Assembly: GCA_049568075.1 (NCBI GenBank)
Contig: CP144911.1
Reading direction: 5' to 3' (one strand)
DNA: 64,000 bases
DNA from: Gottfriedia sp049568075
GTDB lineage: Bacteria > Bacillota > Bacilli > Bacillales > Bacillaceae_G
This document shows, in pieces, positions 24,606 to 34,222 of this stretch. The notes under the pieces were generated by a model that worked only from the letters and a program-made list of their open reading frames with translations, was not told where the DNA came from and did not search any database. A program made the translations under genes and the position numbers. How positions within the stretch are numbered: position 1 is the first letter of the stretch; each line of letters opens with the position of its first letter.

Positions 24606-25511
24606 ATGAAAAAGAAGCATAGTAATCAAGTTCGTTTAACCGGTGGGTTTCAAAATGATGTATTTTATGATGAAGACTATAATAGGGTAGTTAGGCAGTC
24701 TAAATTAGGAAAAACAAAAGAAATGGTGTTACAGGAAATTGATTTTATAAATTTTTTACATATGCAAGGAGTAAAAGTCCCAAGAGCGGATCGTAATTTA
24801 AGAGAAGAGGATGGAAGAGTCATAACTTATTTTGAGTATATTGATGGCGAACAAATTGATGTGACAAACCCTAACCATTGGAATAAACCCCTGTTTGAAC
24901 AATGGGGTAAAAAATTGGGGAAGATGCATTCTTTAGCCAAGAAGTATAAATTAAGTGAAGTTCATCGTCCTGCCTGGTCACATAAAAGTGTTGATGTTTT
25001 TGGGATTAGAGATCAGTTAGTTCCTAATATGAAAGAGTTTTATGATAAACACATGGAAAAGCTCTTACAATTTCAAGTGACATCCGATACATTTGGGATT
25101 ATTCATAATGATTTTCATCTAGGGAATATAATTTTAGTCGGTAATACTCTCTTTACGATCGATTTTGATGATTGTGCATTTAATTGGTTCGCACAGGATT
25201 TTGCTACAGCTTTTTATCATGCGTATTGGCAACAGAACTCTTTTAATAAAGTGAGTGAACAGTTTATTGAGACTTTTATGGTGAACTTTTTTAAAGGATA
25301 TAAACTAGAAAACTTACTTCATCATGACATAGTAAAACAAATCCCGATCTTTCTTAAATTGAGAGAAATATTTTTGCACCATTTATTTGTCCAAAAATGG
25401 GGTATGAATCGATTAGAGGAGTGGCAAAAATATACACTTATTGATTTGGAAAATAAGATTAAAAATGATGTGCCATATGCAGACCTTATAGATTTTTCGA
25501 TTTATCAATAA
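24606..25511 (+). CDS. Aminoglycoside phosphotransferase/choline-kinase-fold protein
   Basis: 301 residues with the APH kinase-like signature: the Brenner motif HNDFHLGN (catalytic Asp, metal-binding Asn) near residue 170 and the DFG-equivalent TIDFDDC near 188. The N-terminal lobe has a glycine-rich LTGGFQNDVF. Proteins of this type phosphorylate small molecules such as homoserine, fructosamine or antibiotics; the substrate is unknown. It is a single-gene unit. Confidence 0.82.
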   Translation: MKKKHSNQVRLTGGFQNDVFYDEDYNRVVRQSKLGKTKEMVLQEIDFINFLHMQGVKVPRADRNLREEDGRVITYFEYIDGEQIDVTNPNHWNKPLFEQWGKKLGKMHSLAKKYKLSEVHRPAWSHKSVDVFGIRDQLVPNMKEFYDKHMEKLLQFQVTSDTFGIIHNDFHLGNIILVGNTLFTIDFDDCAFNWFAQDFATAFYHAYWQQNSFNKVSEQFIETFMVNFFKGYKLENLLHHDIVKQIPIFLKLREIFLHHLFVQKWGMNRLEEWQKYTLIDLENKIKNDVPYADLIDFSIYQ

Positions 25512-25672
25512 TGGAAGCCAAAGGAAAGGTCTAGTTATAATAACCTAGCGCTATCCTTTTAATTTTTTTAAACTTTTACATATACTCATAAACGTATGGT
25601 CATTGATTCGTTAATTCGACTATATAATAAAACAAACAGTATTTTTTGTAGTTGCTTTATTGAAAGGGGCTG

Positions 25673-25873
25673 ATGTTTATGCGAAGAAATAAGAATGCGG
25701 CTCTTATTGTAATTTTATGGTTATGCATGGTGCTTTTTATAGTTATAAATGCAATACGTCATATTCGAGTATATATGGTTTACAGTTCAGGCTTAATGCC
25801 TTTTATTGTTTGTGGAATGATTATCTTTGCGATTATTATCTTATATGTAAGGGGTTCGAATCAGCGGAGATAA
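25673..25873 (+). CDS. Small two-span membrane protein
   Basis: 66 residues with basic N-terminus (MFMRRNKN), two hydrophobic helices (about 8-26 and 38-58) and basic C-terminus (RGSNQRR). ATG 25673 follows GAAAGGGGC. A terminator lies just after the stop. No family is recognised. Confidence 0.65.
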   Translation: MFMRRNKNAALIVILWLCMVLFIVINAIRHIRVYMVYSSGLMPFIVCGMIIFAIIILYVRGSNQRR

Positions 25874-25884
25874 AGAGTTATATT

Positions 25885-25916
25885 GAACCCATTATGTTTT
25901 TGGGTTCTTTTTTTTT
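25885..25916 (+). terminator. Terminator of the small membrane protein gene
   Basis: GAACCC / GGGTTC stem followed by nine T. Confidence 0.85.
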
Positions 25917-26090
25917 GGATAGATATTGGAGAACAATTTAGAAAATTAATTGAGACAGTATATAGTTGCATTAAAAAAAATTCGTTCTTAAATGTATAAG
26001 AGCGGTGCAACGCGTGTTTTCTATTATTGAAAGTACCTGATTTTTTAAAGTTTTAGGTCGTAACACCCTTACTGGTATGGGTTATTTTTT

Positions 26091-26186
26091 ATTTTAATTG
26101 CGGTTCCTTAAAATTTAATTGCACTAACTGTGTATTTGCACTTTTCTCCGACTTATTTGCACGGACAGAATACTCATTTGCAGCCC
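26091..26186 (-). repeat. Five degenerate GCAAATAA/GCAATTAA repeat units
   Basis: Read on the minus strand, units of about 18-22 bases end in GCAAAT or GCAATTAAA, the last being AAGGAACCGCAATTAAAAT. The same family, with AAGGAACCGCAAATAAAAT as its last unit, recurs at 33996-34222. The remaining bases of 25917-26221 show nothing else definite. Confidence 0.75.
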
Positions 26187-26221
26187 GAGATATTATTCAA
26201 CACTATTCATCTCTTCAATCA

Positions 26222-26250
26222 AAATAGAAGGGTCCCATTATGGACCCTCC
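26222..26250 (-). terminator. Terminator of the DeoR-type regulator gene
   Basis: AGGGTCC / GGACCCT stem with a six-base loop, followed on the minus strand by TTCTATTTT. Confidence 0.8.
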
Positions 26251-26259
26251 TCCTTTTAT

Positions 26260-27021
26260 CTATTCTGCAATTACCAAATTTGTATTTGTCTTATTAAATT
26301 TAGAAATAAAACTTTTATTAATATGAGAATCCGTAATGATATAATCAATTTTTTCAAGCGGTGCTATATGAACAGTGACGTTCTTACCGAATTTTGTGCT
26401 GTCAGCTGCTACATAATTAAGGTTGGATAACTCAATTATTTTCTTCCTTGTAATTGCCTCTTCTAAATTATAATCGGAAACTCCTTTTTCAATTGTAATC
26501 CCACTCGCGCATATAAACGTCTTTAGAATATTTAATTCATTAAAATTAAATAAGTAGTCGTACGTAACAACCGATTGTTCATTACGTCTAATTTTACCGC
26601 CGATTATGATCAATTCAATCGAACTATTCATTAACTCATTGATGATTGGGATCGAATTCGTAACGACTGTTAAATTCTTTTTATCTTTAATATATTTCGC
26701 AATTTGGAGCGTAGTAGAGCCGCTATCTAAATAAATACAATCTCCATCTTCAATATGTTCAGTGCATTTCTTTGCAATCTTTTCTTTTTCCTCTAAGTGG
26801 CTCACCATTCTTTCTTCCATTGATGATTCAAAGAACTTCGATTCAGCTATTTTTGCACCGCCATATATTTTCTCAATTTTGCCTTGTTTTTCAAGTAGAT
26901 TTAAATCTCTACGTAAAGTGTCAGTAGATATATTTAGAGCTTCAGTTAACTCAGTTATTTTTAAAACATTATTTATTTTTAATAAATCGATTATTTTTTG
27001 TTGTCTTTCAAGTGGAAACAT
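26260..27021 (-). CDS. DeoR-family transcriptional regulator of the aminoethylphosphonate operon
   Basis: 253 residues. An N-terminal DeoR-type HTH (ERQQKIIDLL, then STDTLRRDLNLLEKQGKI) is followed by a ligand domain with the DeoR signature (IYLDSGSTTLQIAKYI, VVTNSIPIINEL, IIGGKIRRNEQS) that usually senses a phosphorylated metabolite. ATG 27021 was preferred over 27033 because GGTGA is well placed only for it. It is divergent from the AEP transport and degradation operon and is its obvious candidate regulator. A DeoR-type controller differs from the GntR-type PhnR of Salmonella. Confidence 0.88.
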   Translation of the reverse strand: MFPLERQQKIIDLLKINNVLKITELTEALNISTDTLRRDLNLLEKQGKIEKIYGGAKIAESKFFESSMEERMVSHLEEKEKIAKKCTEHIEDGDCIYLDSGSTTLQIAKYIKDKKNLTVVTNSIPIINELMNSSIELIIIGGKIRRNEQSVVTYDYLFNFNELNILKTFICASGITIEKGVSDYNLEEAITRKKIIELSNLNYVAADSTKFGKNVTVHIAPLEKIDYIITDSHINKSFISKFNKTNTNLVIAE

Positions 27022-27238
27022 AACCTCACCCATTCAGTATTTATTAAGACTTGTTTTCAGTTTAATGAAACGAATGCACATTATCAATAGTAGTAATGCA
27101 AATGTTTGGTTAATTAAATGTAAAGTTGTGCACAAGTTATGCAAGAGTTACTGATAATTTACATATTATTTACTTAAAAGGCTAATTGGATTTACATATG
27201 AATTTTATACTAAGGTTGTACTTAAGGGGGTGACTAGT

Positions 27239-27991
27239 TTGCTGAAACTACAAAACGTTAGCAAACAGTTTGATAAAAAAGTCGTATTAACAGATATAAA
27301 TCTTGAAATTAAAACTGGAGAAATCGTCTCATTACTAGGCCCAAGTGGAAGTGGAAAAACGACTTTATTAAATCTAATTCTAGGTCTAACGCAAATGGAT
27401 CAAGGTCAAATAATATTCAATGATGTAGACATTACAAAAACACCAATGAAAAATAGAGGATTCAATATTGTTTTCCAAGATTATGCACTTTTTCCTAACT
27501 TGAATTCTTATGAAAACATTGTATACGGATTAAGGAATAAGAAAGGTCTTGTTTCGGATCAAGAATTACAGGAATATATTGACTTCTTAGAATTAAAGCC
27601 TCACTTAAATAAGAAAATTGGAGAGCTATCTGGAGGACAGAAACAAAGGGTTGCCCTTGCTAGAACATTAGTAACGAAGCCAAAAATTTTATTATTAGAT
27701 GAACCTTTAAGTGCACTTGATGGTGTCATAAAGGAATCAATTAAAGAACGAATTAAATCAATCGCAAGAGAATTTAAATTGACTACGATTATCGTTACAC
27801 ATGATCCAGAAGAAGCTTTAACTTTATCAGATAAAATTTTAATTATTAATGAAGGTAAAATTTCGCAATTTGGTACGCCAAGTGAAATTATAAACCAACC
27901 AAATAATCGATTTGTAGAAGAGTTTATATTAAAGCAGCTTCAAATTAAGAGACATAATATTTACAACTTATTTGGTGAGAAATATGCATAA
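27239..27991 (+). CDS. ABC transporter ATP-binding protein (2-aminoethylphosphonate importer)
   Basis: 250 residues with Walker A GPSGSGKTT, Q-loop FQDYALFPN, signature LSGGQKQR, Walker B ILLLDEPLSALD and switch His (VTHDPEEA). The TTG at 27239 is preferred as start because AAGGGGGTG sits six bases before it; the upstream GTG overlaps that ribosome site. The sequence type is that of iron/spermidine/phosphonate importers (PhnT-like). The gene overlaps the permease gene and leads a six-gene run that ends at 33914. Confidence 0.9.
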   Translation: MLKLQNVSKQFDKKVVLTDINLEIKTGEIVSLLGPSGSGKTTLLNLILGLTQMDQGQIIFNDVDITKTPMKNRGFNIVFQDYALFPNLNSYENIVYGLRNKKGLVSDQELQEYIDFLELKPHLNKKIGELSGGQKQRVALARTLVTKPKILLLDEPLSALDGVIKESIKERIKSIAREFKLTTIIVTHDPEEALTLSDKILIINEGKISQFGTPSEIINQPNNRFVEEFILKQLQIKRHNIYNLFGEKYA

Positions 27992-29609
27992 GGTTAAACC
28001 GGAAATGCGGGTTATTTACTTAGCAATATTACTATTATTTGTCTCATTTCTATTACTACCATTAATCATATTATTTTATCGGTCATTTGAAACGGATCAT
28101 GGGTTTGGAGTTAATAATTATCTAACAATGCTGGCAGATAAAACCCTTATTCAAGCAGTCTGGAATAGTATAAAGATCTCTACTCTAACTGCTTGTGTCA
28201 GCACAATATTAGCTTTTATTTTGGCATATTCAATTAACTGTACGAAATTGATTCAACCTTTAAAAGGATTTATGAAAATCATTATTCTCATACCAATGTT
28301 GCTGCCGACAATCACTTATGGATTTGCGATTATTTATTCCTTTGGCCAACAAGGTTTAATAACAAAACTATTAGGAAAAAACTTATTTGAAATTTATGGA
28401 TTTAATGGATTGCTAATTGGATACGTAATTTATACATTACCAGCTGCATTCCTATTAATTAATAATTCGTTTAAATATATTGATAAAAAATTTATGGTTG
28501 TTTCTGAATTGATGGGTGACGGTCCATTTAGAAGCTTCAAAAATACAATTATTCGCCCATTACTTGGAACGCTTGGTGGAGCTTTTGTTCTTTCTTTTAT
28601 TTTAAGCTTTACAGATTACGGCATTCCAGCTTCGGTGGGTGGTACATATTACGTTGTAGCTACCCAGTTATATCAAGTTATGCTTGGATCAATTCCTAAT
28701 TTTAATAATGGGGCAGTTATTGCAGTATTAATGCTAGTTCCAGTTGTATTTGGCGTTTTATTACTAAACTATCTTGAAAAATTCAATTTTCATTATGACA
28801 AGTTTACAAACGTTGAAATGATTTCCAATAAAGTAAGAGATATTTGTTTCGGGATTATTTCTACAATCATTTTAGTTGGAATCCTGTCAGTATTTGCAGT
28901 AATGTTCATCATTCCATTTTTTATTAGTTATCCATTTAAATTAACTTTTACGCTACAGCATTTCGTAGATGCTTTTCAATCAAGTGATTTAATAGGAGTT
29001 TATAAAAACTCTTTATATGTTTCAGTTGTAACAGCAATACTAGGAACTCTTGTTGCATATAGCTCGGCACTATTAAGTGTGCGAACAGCTATAAAAAATA
29101 AATCTAAGCTAGTCATTGATTTAATTTCGATGCTAACAAACACTGTTCCAGGTATGGTTTTAGGTTTATCGTATTTACTATTTTTCAATAATAGTAGCTT
29201 GAAAGGAACATTTGCCATTATCATTCTTTGCAACATCGTTCATTTCTTTACTACACCTTATTTATTAGCAAAAAACTCACTATCTAAAATGAATCCTGGT
29301 TGGGAAACTACTGGAGAATTAATGGGGGATACATGGTTTAAAACAATTTACCGAGTTGTTTTACCAAACTCTAAATCAACAGTTTTTGAAATGATTAGTT
29401 ACTATTTTATTAATTCAATGGTAACGGTGAGTGGGATCATTTTCTTAATAACAGCTGAAACCTCATTAGTTGCAAGCAAAATTAAAGAACTTCAGCACTT
29501 CCAAAAATACGATGAAATATTTGTATTATCTCTATTAATCTTTTTCACGAATTTAATTGTTAAATTCATCTGCGACTATTTTCAGAGAAAAAGTGTTATT
29601 CAGGGATAA
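27984..29609 (+). CDS. Fused two-domain ABC permease (2-aminoethylphosphonate importer)
   Basis: 541 residues from ATG 27984, with about twelve spans in two homologous halves, each carrying a binding-protein-dependent transport EAA loop (ELMGDGPFRSFKNTIIRPLL and ELMGDTWFKTIYRVVLPN). It looks like a fusion of the separate permeases PhnU and PhnV. It overlaps the ATPase gene by eight bases. Membrane component of the importer. Confidence 0.88.
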   Translation: MHKVKPEMRVIYLAILLLFVSFLLLPLIILFYRSFETDHGFGVNNYLTMLADKTLIQAVWNSIKISTLTACVSTILAFILAYSINCTKLIQPLKGFMKIIILIPMLLPTITYGFAIIYSFGQQGLITKLLGKNLFEIYGFNGLLIGYVIYTLPAAFLLINNSFKYIDKKFMVVSELMGDGPFRSFKNTIIRPLLGTLGGAFVLSFILSFTDYGIPASVGGTYYVVATQLYQVMLGSIPNFNNGAVIAVLMLVPVVFGVLLLNYLEKFNFHYDKFTNVEMISNKVRDICFGIISTIILVGILSVFAVMFIIPFFISYPFKLTFTLQHFVDAFQSSDLIGVYKNSLYVSVVTAILGTLVAYSSALLSVRTAIKNKSKLVIDLISMLTNTVPGMVLGLSYLLFFNNSSLKGTFAIIILCNIVHFFTTPYLLAKNSLSKMNPGWETTGELMGDTWFKTIYRVVLPNSKSTVFEMISYYFINSMVTVSGIIFLITAETSLVASKIKELQHFQKYDEIFVLSLLIFFTNLIVKFICDYFQRKSVIQG

Positions 29610-29650
29610 TCAATCATTTATAAAAAAATTAAAACAAGAGAGGTTATTTT

Positions 29651-30643
29651 ATGTTTAAGAAATTTAAAGGAATCATGTTGTCTTTATTCGCATTATGTTT
29701 AGTTTTTTCATTAACTGCATGTACTAGTTCAAAAACAAATGCCTCAGGAAAAGTTGTTATTTATACGAATGGTGATGAAGAAGCTATTACATCAATGGAA
29801 AGTGCATTAAAGAAAGCTGGTTATGAAGGGAAATATGTGTTCCAAACATTTGGTACTTCGGAATTAGGTGGAAAACTTATGGCTGAAGGCGATAAAATCG
29901 AAGCGAATTTAGTAACAATGAGTTCATATTTCTTAGATAGTGCCCAAGAAAAACATAATATGTTTGAAGACTTAACGTTTAAAACAAATTCACTAGAGAA
30001 ATATCCTTCATTCTATACACCAATTTTAGCTAACACAGGATCAATCTTTGTAAATACAAAAGTAATGAAAGAAAAAGGCTTACCAATGCCAACTTCAATC
30101 AAAGATTTAGCAAAACCAGAATTTAAAGGTTTAGTATCAATTCCAAATATCATGGATTCTTCAACTGGCTGGTTATTAATTCAAGCTATTATTACTCAGT
30201 ATGGAGAAGTTGAAGGTAAAACCATTTTACATGATTTAATCGCAAACTGTGGTCCACATTTAGAGAGCTCAGGTTCAGGTCCAATTAAGAAAGTAGAAGC
30301 TGGCGAGGTTGCAGCGGGTATCGGATTACGTCATCAAGCAGTATTAGATAAAAAATCAGGTTTACCAATTGACTATGTAGATCCAACAGAAGGAAACTTC
30401 TCACTAACTGAATCAGCTGCAGTTGTTAAAAAAGATAAGAAATCAAATGAATTAGCAATGAAAATGGCGGAAGTAATTATTAAAGATGCTCGTAAAGATT
30501 TAATCAAAAATTACCCAGTTGCTTTATATAAAGGAGAAACTGTTAGCGACGAGCATAAACCAGCTCATTCTATGAAATTTAGTCAACCATTAACAGTTAA
30601 GTTATTAGAAGAGCACCAACAGTTCTTTAATGCTGCAAAATAA
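29651..30643 (+). CDS. Phosphonate-binding lipoprotein (2-aminoethylphosphonate importer)
   Basis: 330 residues. Signal peptide with lipobox LTAC (Cys24), so membrane-anchored. The body is an extracellular solute-binding protein of the iron/thiamine/AEP type (VVIYTNGDEEA, GSIFVNTKVMKEKGLPMPTS, ESSGSGPIKKVEAGE). Its operon position before phnW and phnX points to 2-aminoethylphosphonate as ligand. Confidence 0.88.
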   Translation: MFKKFKGIMLSLFALCLVFSLTACTSSKTNASGKVVIYTNGDEEAITSMESALKKAGYEGKYVFQTFGTSELGGKLMAEGDKIEANLVTMSSYFLDSAQEKHNMFEDLTFKTNSLEKYPSFYTPILANTGSIFVNTKVMKEKGLPMPTSIKDLAKPEFKGLVSIPNIMDSSTGWLLIQAIITQYGEVEGKTILHDLIANCGPHLESSGSGPIKKVEAGEVAAGIGLRHQAVLDKKSGLPIDYVDPTEGNFSLTESAAVVKKDKKSNELAMKMAEVIIKDARKDLIKNYPVALYKGETVSDEHKPAHSMKFSQPLTVKLLEEHQQFFNAAK

Positions 30644-30664
30644 TTACTAAGGGGATGAAAAGCC

Positions 30665-31759
30665 ATGAAAAACTATAAATTACTAACACCAGGTCCATTA
30701 ACTACTACATGTACGGTCAAAGAAGAAATGCTCTTTGACCGATGTACTTGGGATAATGATTATAAAGAAATAACACAAAAAATTAGAACACAGCTTCTAG
30801 AACTAGCAAATGTATCAGAAGAAGATTATACAGTTGTTTTAATGCAAGGTAGTGGTACATTTGCAGTTGAATCAGTTATTAGTTCAACAATCTCAAAGAA
30901 TGACAAGGTATTAATCGTAACGAATGGAGCATATGGCGAACGTATTGTAAAAATGGCTAAATATATTGGACTTAATTTCATTCAATATAGCATTGCATAT
31001 GATGAGCTTCCAGAAGAAGAAGAGTTAAGAGATATTATTGAAAAAGATCAAGCGATTACTCACATCGTGATGGTCCATTGCGAAACAACAACTGGTATAT
31101 TAAACCCAATTGAAATGGTAGCCGAACTTTCAAAAGAATATAATAAAACGTTAATGATCGATGCGATGAGTAGCTTTGGTGGGATCGAAATTGATGTGCG
31201 AAAACTGGAAATAGATTACTTAATTAGTAGTGCGAATAAATGTATTCAAGGAGTACCAGGATTTGGATTTGTTATTGCAAAACTAGATCAGCTTGTTCAA
31301 TGTGAGGGAGTTGCTCGAAGTTTATCTTTAGATTTATTCGATCAATGGAAGGAAATGGACAAGGATGGAAAATGGAGATTCACTTCTCCAACGCATGTTG
31401 TTGCAGCATTTTCAAAAGCAATTGATGAATTGATTGAAGAAGGTGGCATTTCTGCTAGATTTGGACGTTATCAAAATAATAACCGCTTGTTAAGAATGAG
31501 ATTAAAAGATGTTGGAATTCATGCTTATATAAATGAGGAAAATCAATCGCCAATTATTACAACCTTCTTATTTCCAAGTGAACAGTTTAGCTTTGAAAAC
31601 TTCTATTATTTCATAAAGGAAAAAGGATATGTAATCTATCCAGGTAAGCTAACAGATGCTGATACTTTCCGTGTAGGAAATATTGGAGAAATTTATGAAG
31701 AAGACATCCAAGGTTTATGCAATATTATCGAAGAATATATGGGAGTGGTGACAAAATGA
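30665..31759 (+). CDS. phnW: 2-aminoethylphosphonate-pyruvate aminotransferase
   Basis: 364 residues of the class V aminotransferase fold. Begins NYKLLTPGPLTTT as PhnW proteins do; the PLP-binding Lys is Lys192 in SSANKCIQG, with Asp166 in LMIDAMSS contacting the ring. It transfers the amino group of 2-aminoethylphosphonate to pyruvate, giving phosphonoacetaldehyde and alanine. Ribosome site AAGGGGATG; its stop overlaps the phnX start (ATGA). Confidence 0.95.
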   Translation: MKNYKLLTPGPLTTTCTVKEEMLFDRCTWDNDYKEITQKIRTQLLELANVSEEDYTVVLMQGSGTFAVESVISSTISKNDKVLIVTNGAYGERIVKMAKYIGLNFIQYSIAYDELPEEEELRDIIEKDQAITHIVMVHCETTTGILNPIEMVAELSKEYNKTLMIDAMSSFGGIEIDVRKLEIDYLISSANKCIQGVPGFGFVIAKLDQLVQCEGVARSLSLDLFDQWKEMDKDGKWRFTSPTHVVAAFSKAIDELIEEGGISARFGRYQNNNRLLRMRLKDVGIHAYINEENQSPIITTFLFPSEQFSFENFYYFIKEKGYVIYPGKLTDADTFRVGNIGEIYEEDIQGLCNIIEEYMGVVTK

Positions 31760-32568
31760 ACAAAGTTGAAGGAATTATTTTAGATTGGGCTGGTACAACA
31801 GTTGACTTCGGATGTTTTGCGCCAGTAAATGTGTTTATCGATATTTTTAAACATGCTGGAATTGAAGTAACAATGGAAGAAGCGCGAGCACCAATGGGAA
31901 TGTTAAAAATCGATCATATTCGTGAAATGCTTTCAATGCCTAGAATTTCTAAGCTTTGGATTGGAAAATATGAGAGACCATTCAATGAACAAGATGTGAA
32001 TATACTTTACGCAAACTTTGAACCAGCTCTAATGGCTTCACTATCTGACTATGCAGATCCGATTCCTGGAGTCATCGAAGTAGTGCAGGAATTAAGGAAT
32101 AAAGGTCTAAAAATAGGTTCAACAACAGGGTACACAAATAAAATGATGGATGTAGTCGTACCAAATGCTGAGACGAAAGGCTATTATCCAGACTTCTATA
32201 TTACACCTGACGAAACAAATTCATTTGGTAGACCTTATCCGTATATGATTTACCGTAACATGGAAGCATTAAAGTTAACAGCACCATGGAAAGTCGTGAA
32301 AGTAGGCGATACAATTTCGGATATTAAAGAGGGGATTAATGCAGGTGTTTGGTCTGTCGGCGTCATTATCGGAAGTTCAGAAATGGGACTTAGTTTAGAA
32401 GAGTTTAGTAGTTTAATAGATAGTGAGAAAGAAGCAATCATTTCAAAAACTGAACAATCATTTAGACAAAATGGTGCAGACTTCACAATTAAATCAATGA
32501 GTGAATTACCTATGTTAATTGAAAAAATTAATGATTTAATTATAGAAGGTAAGAAAGTAACATGTTAA
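31756..32568 (+). CDS. phnX: Phosphonoacetaldehyde hydrolase (phosphonatase)
   Basis: 270 residues, HAD superfamily. Motif I ILDWAGTTVDFG has nucleophile Asp10; Lys51 in MGMLKIDHI is the Schiff-base lysine that distinguishes PhnX from ordinary HAD phosphatases; GDTISDIKEG is motif IV. Splits phosphonoacetaldehyde to acetaldehyde and phosphate. ATG 31756 chosen for the four-base overlap with phnW and GGGAGTGG upstream. Overlaps the next gene by seven bases. Confidence 0.95.
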   Translation: MNKVEGIILDWAGTTVDFGCFAPVNVFIDIFKHAGIEVTMEEARAPMGMLKIDHIREMLSMPRISKLWIGKYERPFNEQDVNILYANFEPALMASLSDYADPIPGVIEVVQELRNKGLKIGSTTGYTNKMMDVVVPNAETKGYYPDFYITPDETNSFGRPYPYMIYRNMEALKLTAPWKVVKVGDTISDIKEGINAGVWSVGVIIGSSEMGLSLEEFSSLIDSEKEAIISKTEQSFRQNGADFTIKSMSELPMLIEKINDLIIEGKKVTC

Positions 32569-33914
32569 ATACTCATTTGAAAAGAGAAGGCGATATAAAC
32601 TCAAGTCCTCCTCGCACGGAATGGATGAATCAATTAAATCAAATTAGCAGAGAAGTCATTCAAGAGGATGAAAGGGTTTTTGTAAGACAATCAATGTCTA
32701 CGCCTTGTCTTAATGGAATAGTCGATGCTAGTGGAAGTTATCTAATTGATGTGAATGGGAAGAAATATTTAGATTTTCATGGAAATAGTTCACATCAAGT
32801 CGGATATAAAAATCCATATGTAGTGGATGCAATCAAAAGACAAGTTGATGAACTCCCATTTATTCCAAGAAGGTTTACATCTGAGATTGTCATTAAGGCA
32901 GCTAATGCATTAGTAAATAAAACAACTTCAAAAGATTACAAAGTTTTATTTACACCTTCTGGAAGTGCAGCTGTCGGATTAGCTCTTAAAATTGCGCGAA
33001 AGGTTACTGGGCGTCATAAAGTCATCTCAATGTGGGAATCATTCCATGGAGCTGGTTTAGATGCAATTTCAGTTGGGGGAGAATATGTCTTTAAAAAGGA
33101 TATGGGTCCACTAATGCCTGGTACTTTAAAAGCAATCCCTTTTAATGGATATCGTAATCTATTAAAAAGTGATTCGCATGAAGAAGTAGCGAATTTTTGC
33201 TTAGACCATATTGAATATATGATTGAGCATGAAGGAGAAATTGGGGCAATCTTATTAGAACCAATTCGAGCAACTGATACACATATCCCACCAAAGTCTT
33301 ATTTTAAAAGATTGAGAGAAATATGTGATCGAAATGGAATTCTATTAATATTTGATGAAGTTCCGACAGCCTTAATGAGAAGTGGAGCATTTTATGTTCA
33401 TCAAAACTTTGAAATCGAGCCTGACATTTTAGTTCTTGGAAAAGGGCTAGGTGGAGCGGTCATACCTCAAGCGGCTGTACTAACTCGTACAAAATACGAT
33501 GTTGCTGAAGAAATATCACTTGGTCATTATACACATGAGAAACCAGCATTAGGATGTGCGGCGATTTGTTCAACGATGGAGTATATAGACGACTATAACT
33601 TAGAAGAGAATTGCCGAGTACAATCCGAATTCGTAAAAACAAAGCTAACTCAACTTTATGAACAGTATGAGAAGATTGGCGATATACGTGTTGCCGGATT
33701 ATTGATTTCTATTGAGTTAGTCAAATCACGTGATACAAAAGAAAAGAATGATGAATTAGCTGAAAAAATTCTTTATTTTTGTTTAAACAATGGGCTTTCT
33801 TTTAAGCTTTCTGGAGGCAATTGCATAACATGGCATCCACCTTTAATTGTTACAAAAAATGAGTTAGAGTTTGCTGTTGGGCTTCTTGAAGAAGGCTTGA
33901 AAAGGTTTAGTTAA
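32562..33914 (+). CDS. PLP-dependent class III aminotransferase-fold enzyme, probably PbfA-type hydroxy-AEP ammonia-lyase
   Basis: 450 residues, fold type I, class III. PLP-binding Lys294 (LGKGLGGAV), Asp265 in IFDEVPTALMRSG, and the SGSAAVGLALKIAR cofactor loop are visible. Known phnW-phnX clusters often carry PbfA, a lyase of this fold that deaminates (R)-1-hydroxy-2-aminoethylphosphonate to phosphonoacetaldehyde, feeding PhnX. The position as last gene, overlapping phnX, fits that job. The alternative is a second aminotransferase for a related aminophosphonate. Lyase versus transaminase cannot be settled by eye. Confidence 0.75.
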   Translation: MLNTHLKREGDINSSPPRTEWMNQLNQISREVIQEDERVFVRQSMSTPCLNGIVDASGSYLIDVNGKKYLDFHGNSSHQVGYKNPYVVDAIKRQVDELPFIPRRFTSEIVIKAANALVNKTTSKDYKVLFTPSGSAAVGLALKIARKVTGRHKVISMWESFHGAGLDAISVGGEYVFKKDMGPLMPGTLKAIPFNGYRNLLKSDSHEEVANFCLDHIEYMIEHEGEIGAILLEPIRATDTHIPPKSYFKRLREICDRNGILLIFDEVPTALMRSGAFYVHQNFEIEPDILVLGKGLGGAVIPQAAVLTRTKYDVAEEISLGHYTHEKPALGCAAICSTMEYIDDYNLEENCRVQSEFVKTKLTQLYEQYEKIGDIRVAGLLISIELVKSRDTKEKNDELAEKILYFCLNNGLSFKLSGGNCITWHPPLIVTKNELEFAVGLLEEGLKRFS

Positions 33915-33921
33915 TTCTTAT

Positions 33922-33966
33922 AAGTGTAGCTAATCTTTAGCATATGAGTTTAGCTACACTTTTTTG
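33922..33966 (+). terminator. Terminator of the aminoethylphosphonate operon
   Basis: Stem AAGTGTAGCTAA / TTTAGCTACACTT (33922-33933, 33949-33961) followed by TTTTT. Confidence 0.88.
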
Positions 33967-33995
33967 ATGGAATAAAAAGGGCAGCAATAGTTAAA

Positions 33996-34222
33996 ATCTG
34001 AGAATCGTAAATAATTTCTGGTGCCGCAAATAAGACTAATAGTACAGCAAATAACGAGTCCAACAGTGCAAATAAATGTTGAAATGCTGCAAATAAACAG
34101 CTGACTGCAAATAAAATCTGAGAATCGCAATTAAAATTGGAGAAACTGCAATTAAAAATAGAGAATCGCAAATAAAATTAGCAAAACTGCAATTAAATTC
34201 CAAGGAACCGCAAATAAAATTT
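33996..34222 (+). repeat. Array of about eleven degenerate GCAAATAA repeat units
   Basis: Units of 19-22 bases, each ending in GCAAATAA or GCAATTAA and often starting GAGAATC, GAGAAAC or similar. The register drifts, so this is a degenerate array rather than a strict satellite. The same family occurs inverted at 26091-26186. No open frame of note; it is intergenic between convergent genes. Confidence 0.8.

Noticed and set aside
26762..27154. 130-codon plus-strand frame over the DeoR gene
   Set aside because: Antisense to a well-supported regulator and without a ribosome binding site.
33996..34222. GCAAATAA repeats as CRISPR or an iteron origin
   Set aside because: Units are too degenerate and drift in length, and no replication or cas gene is nearby.
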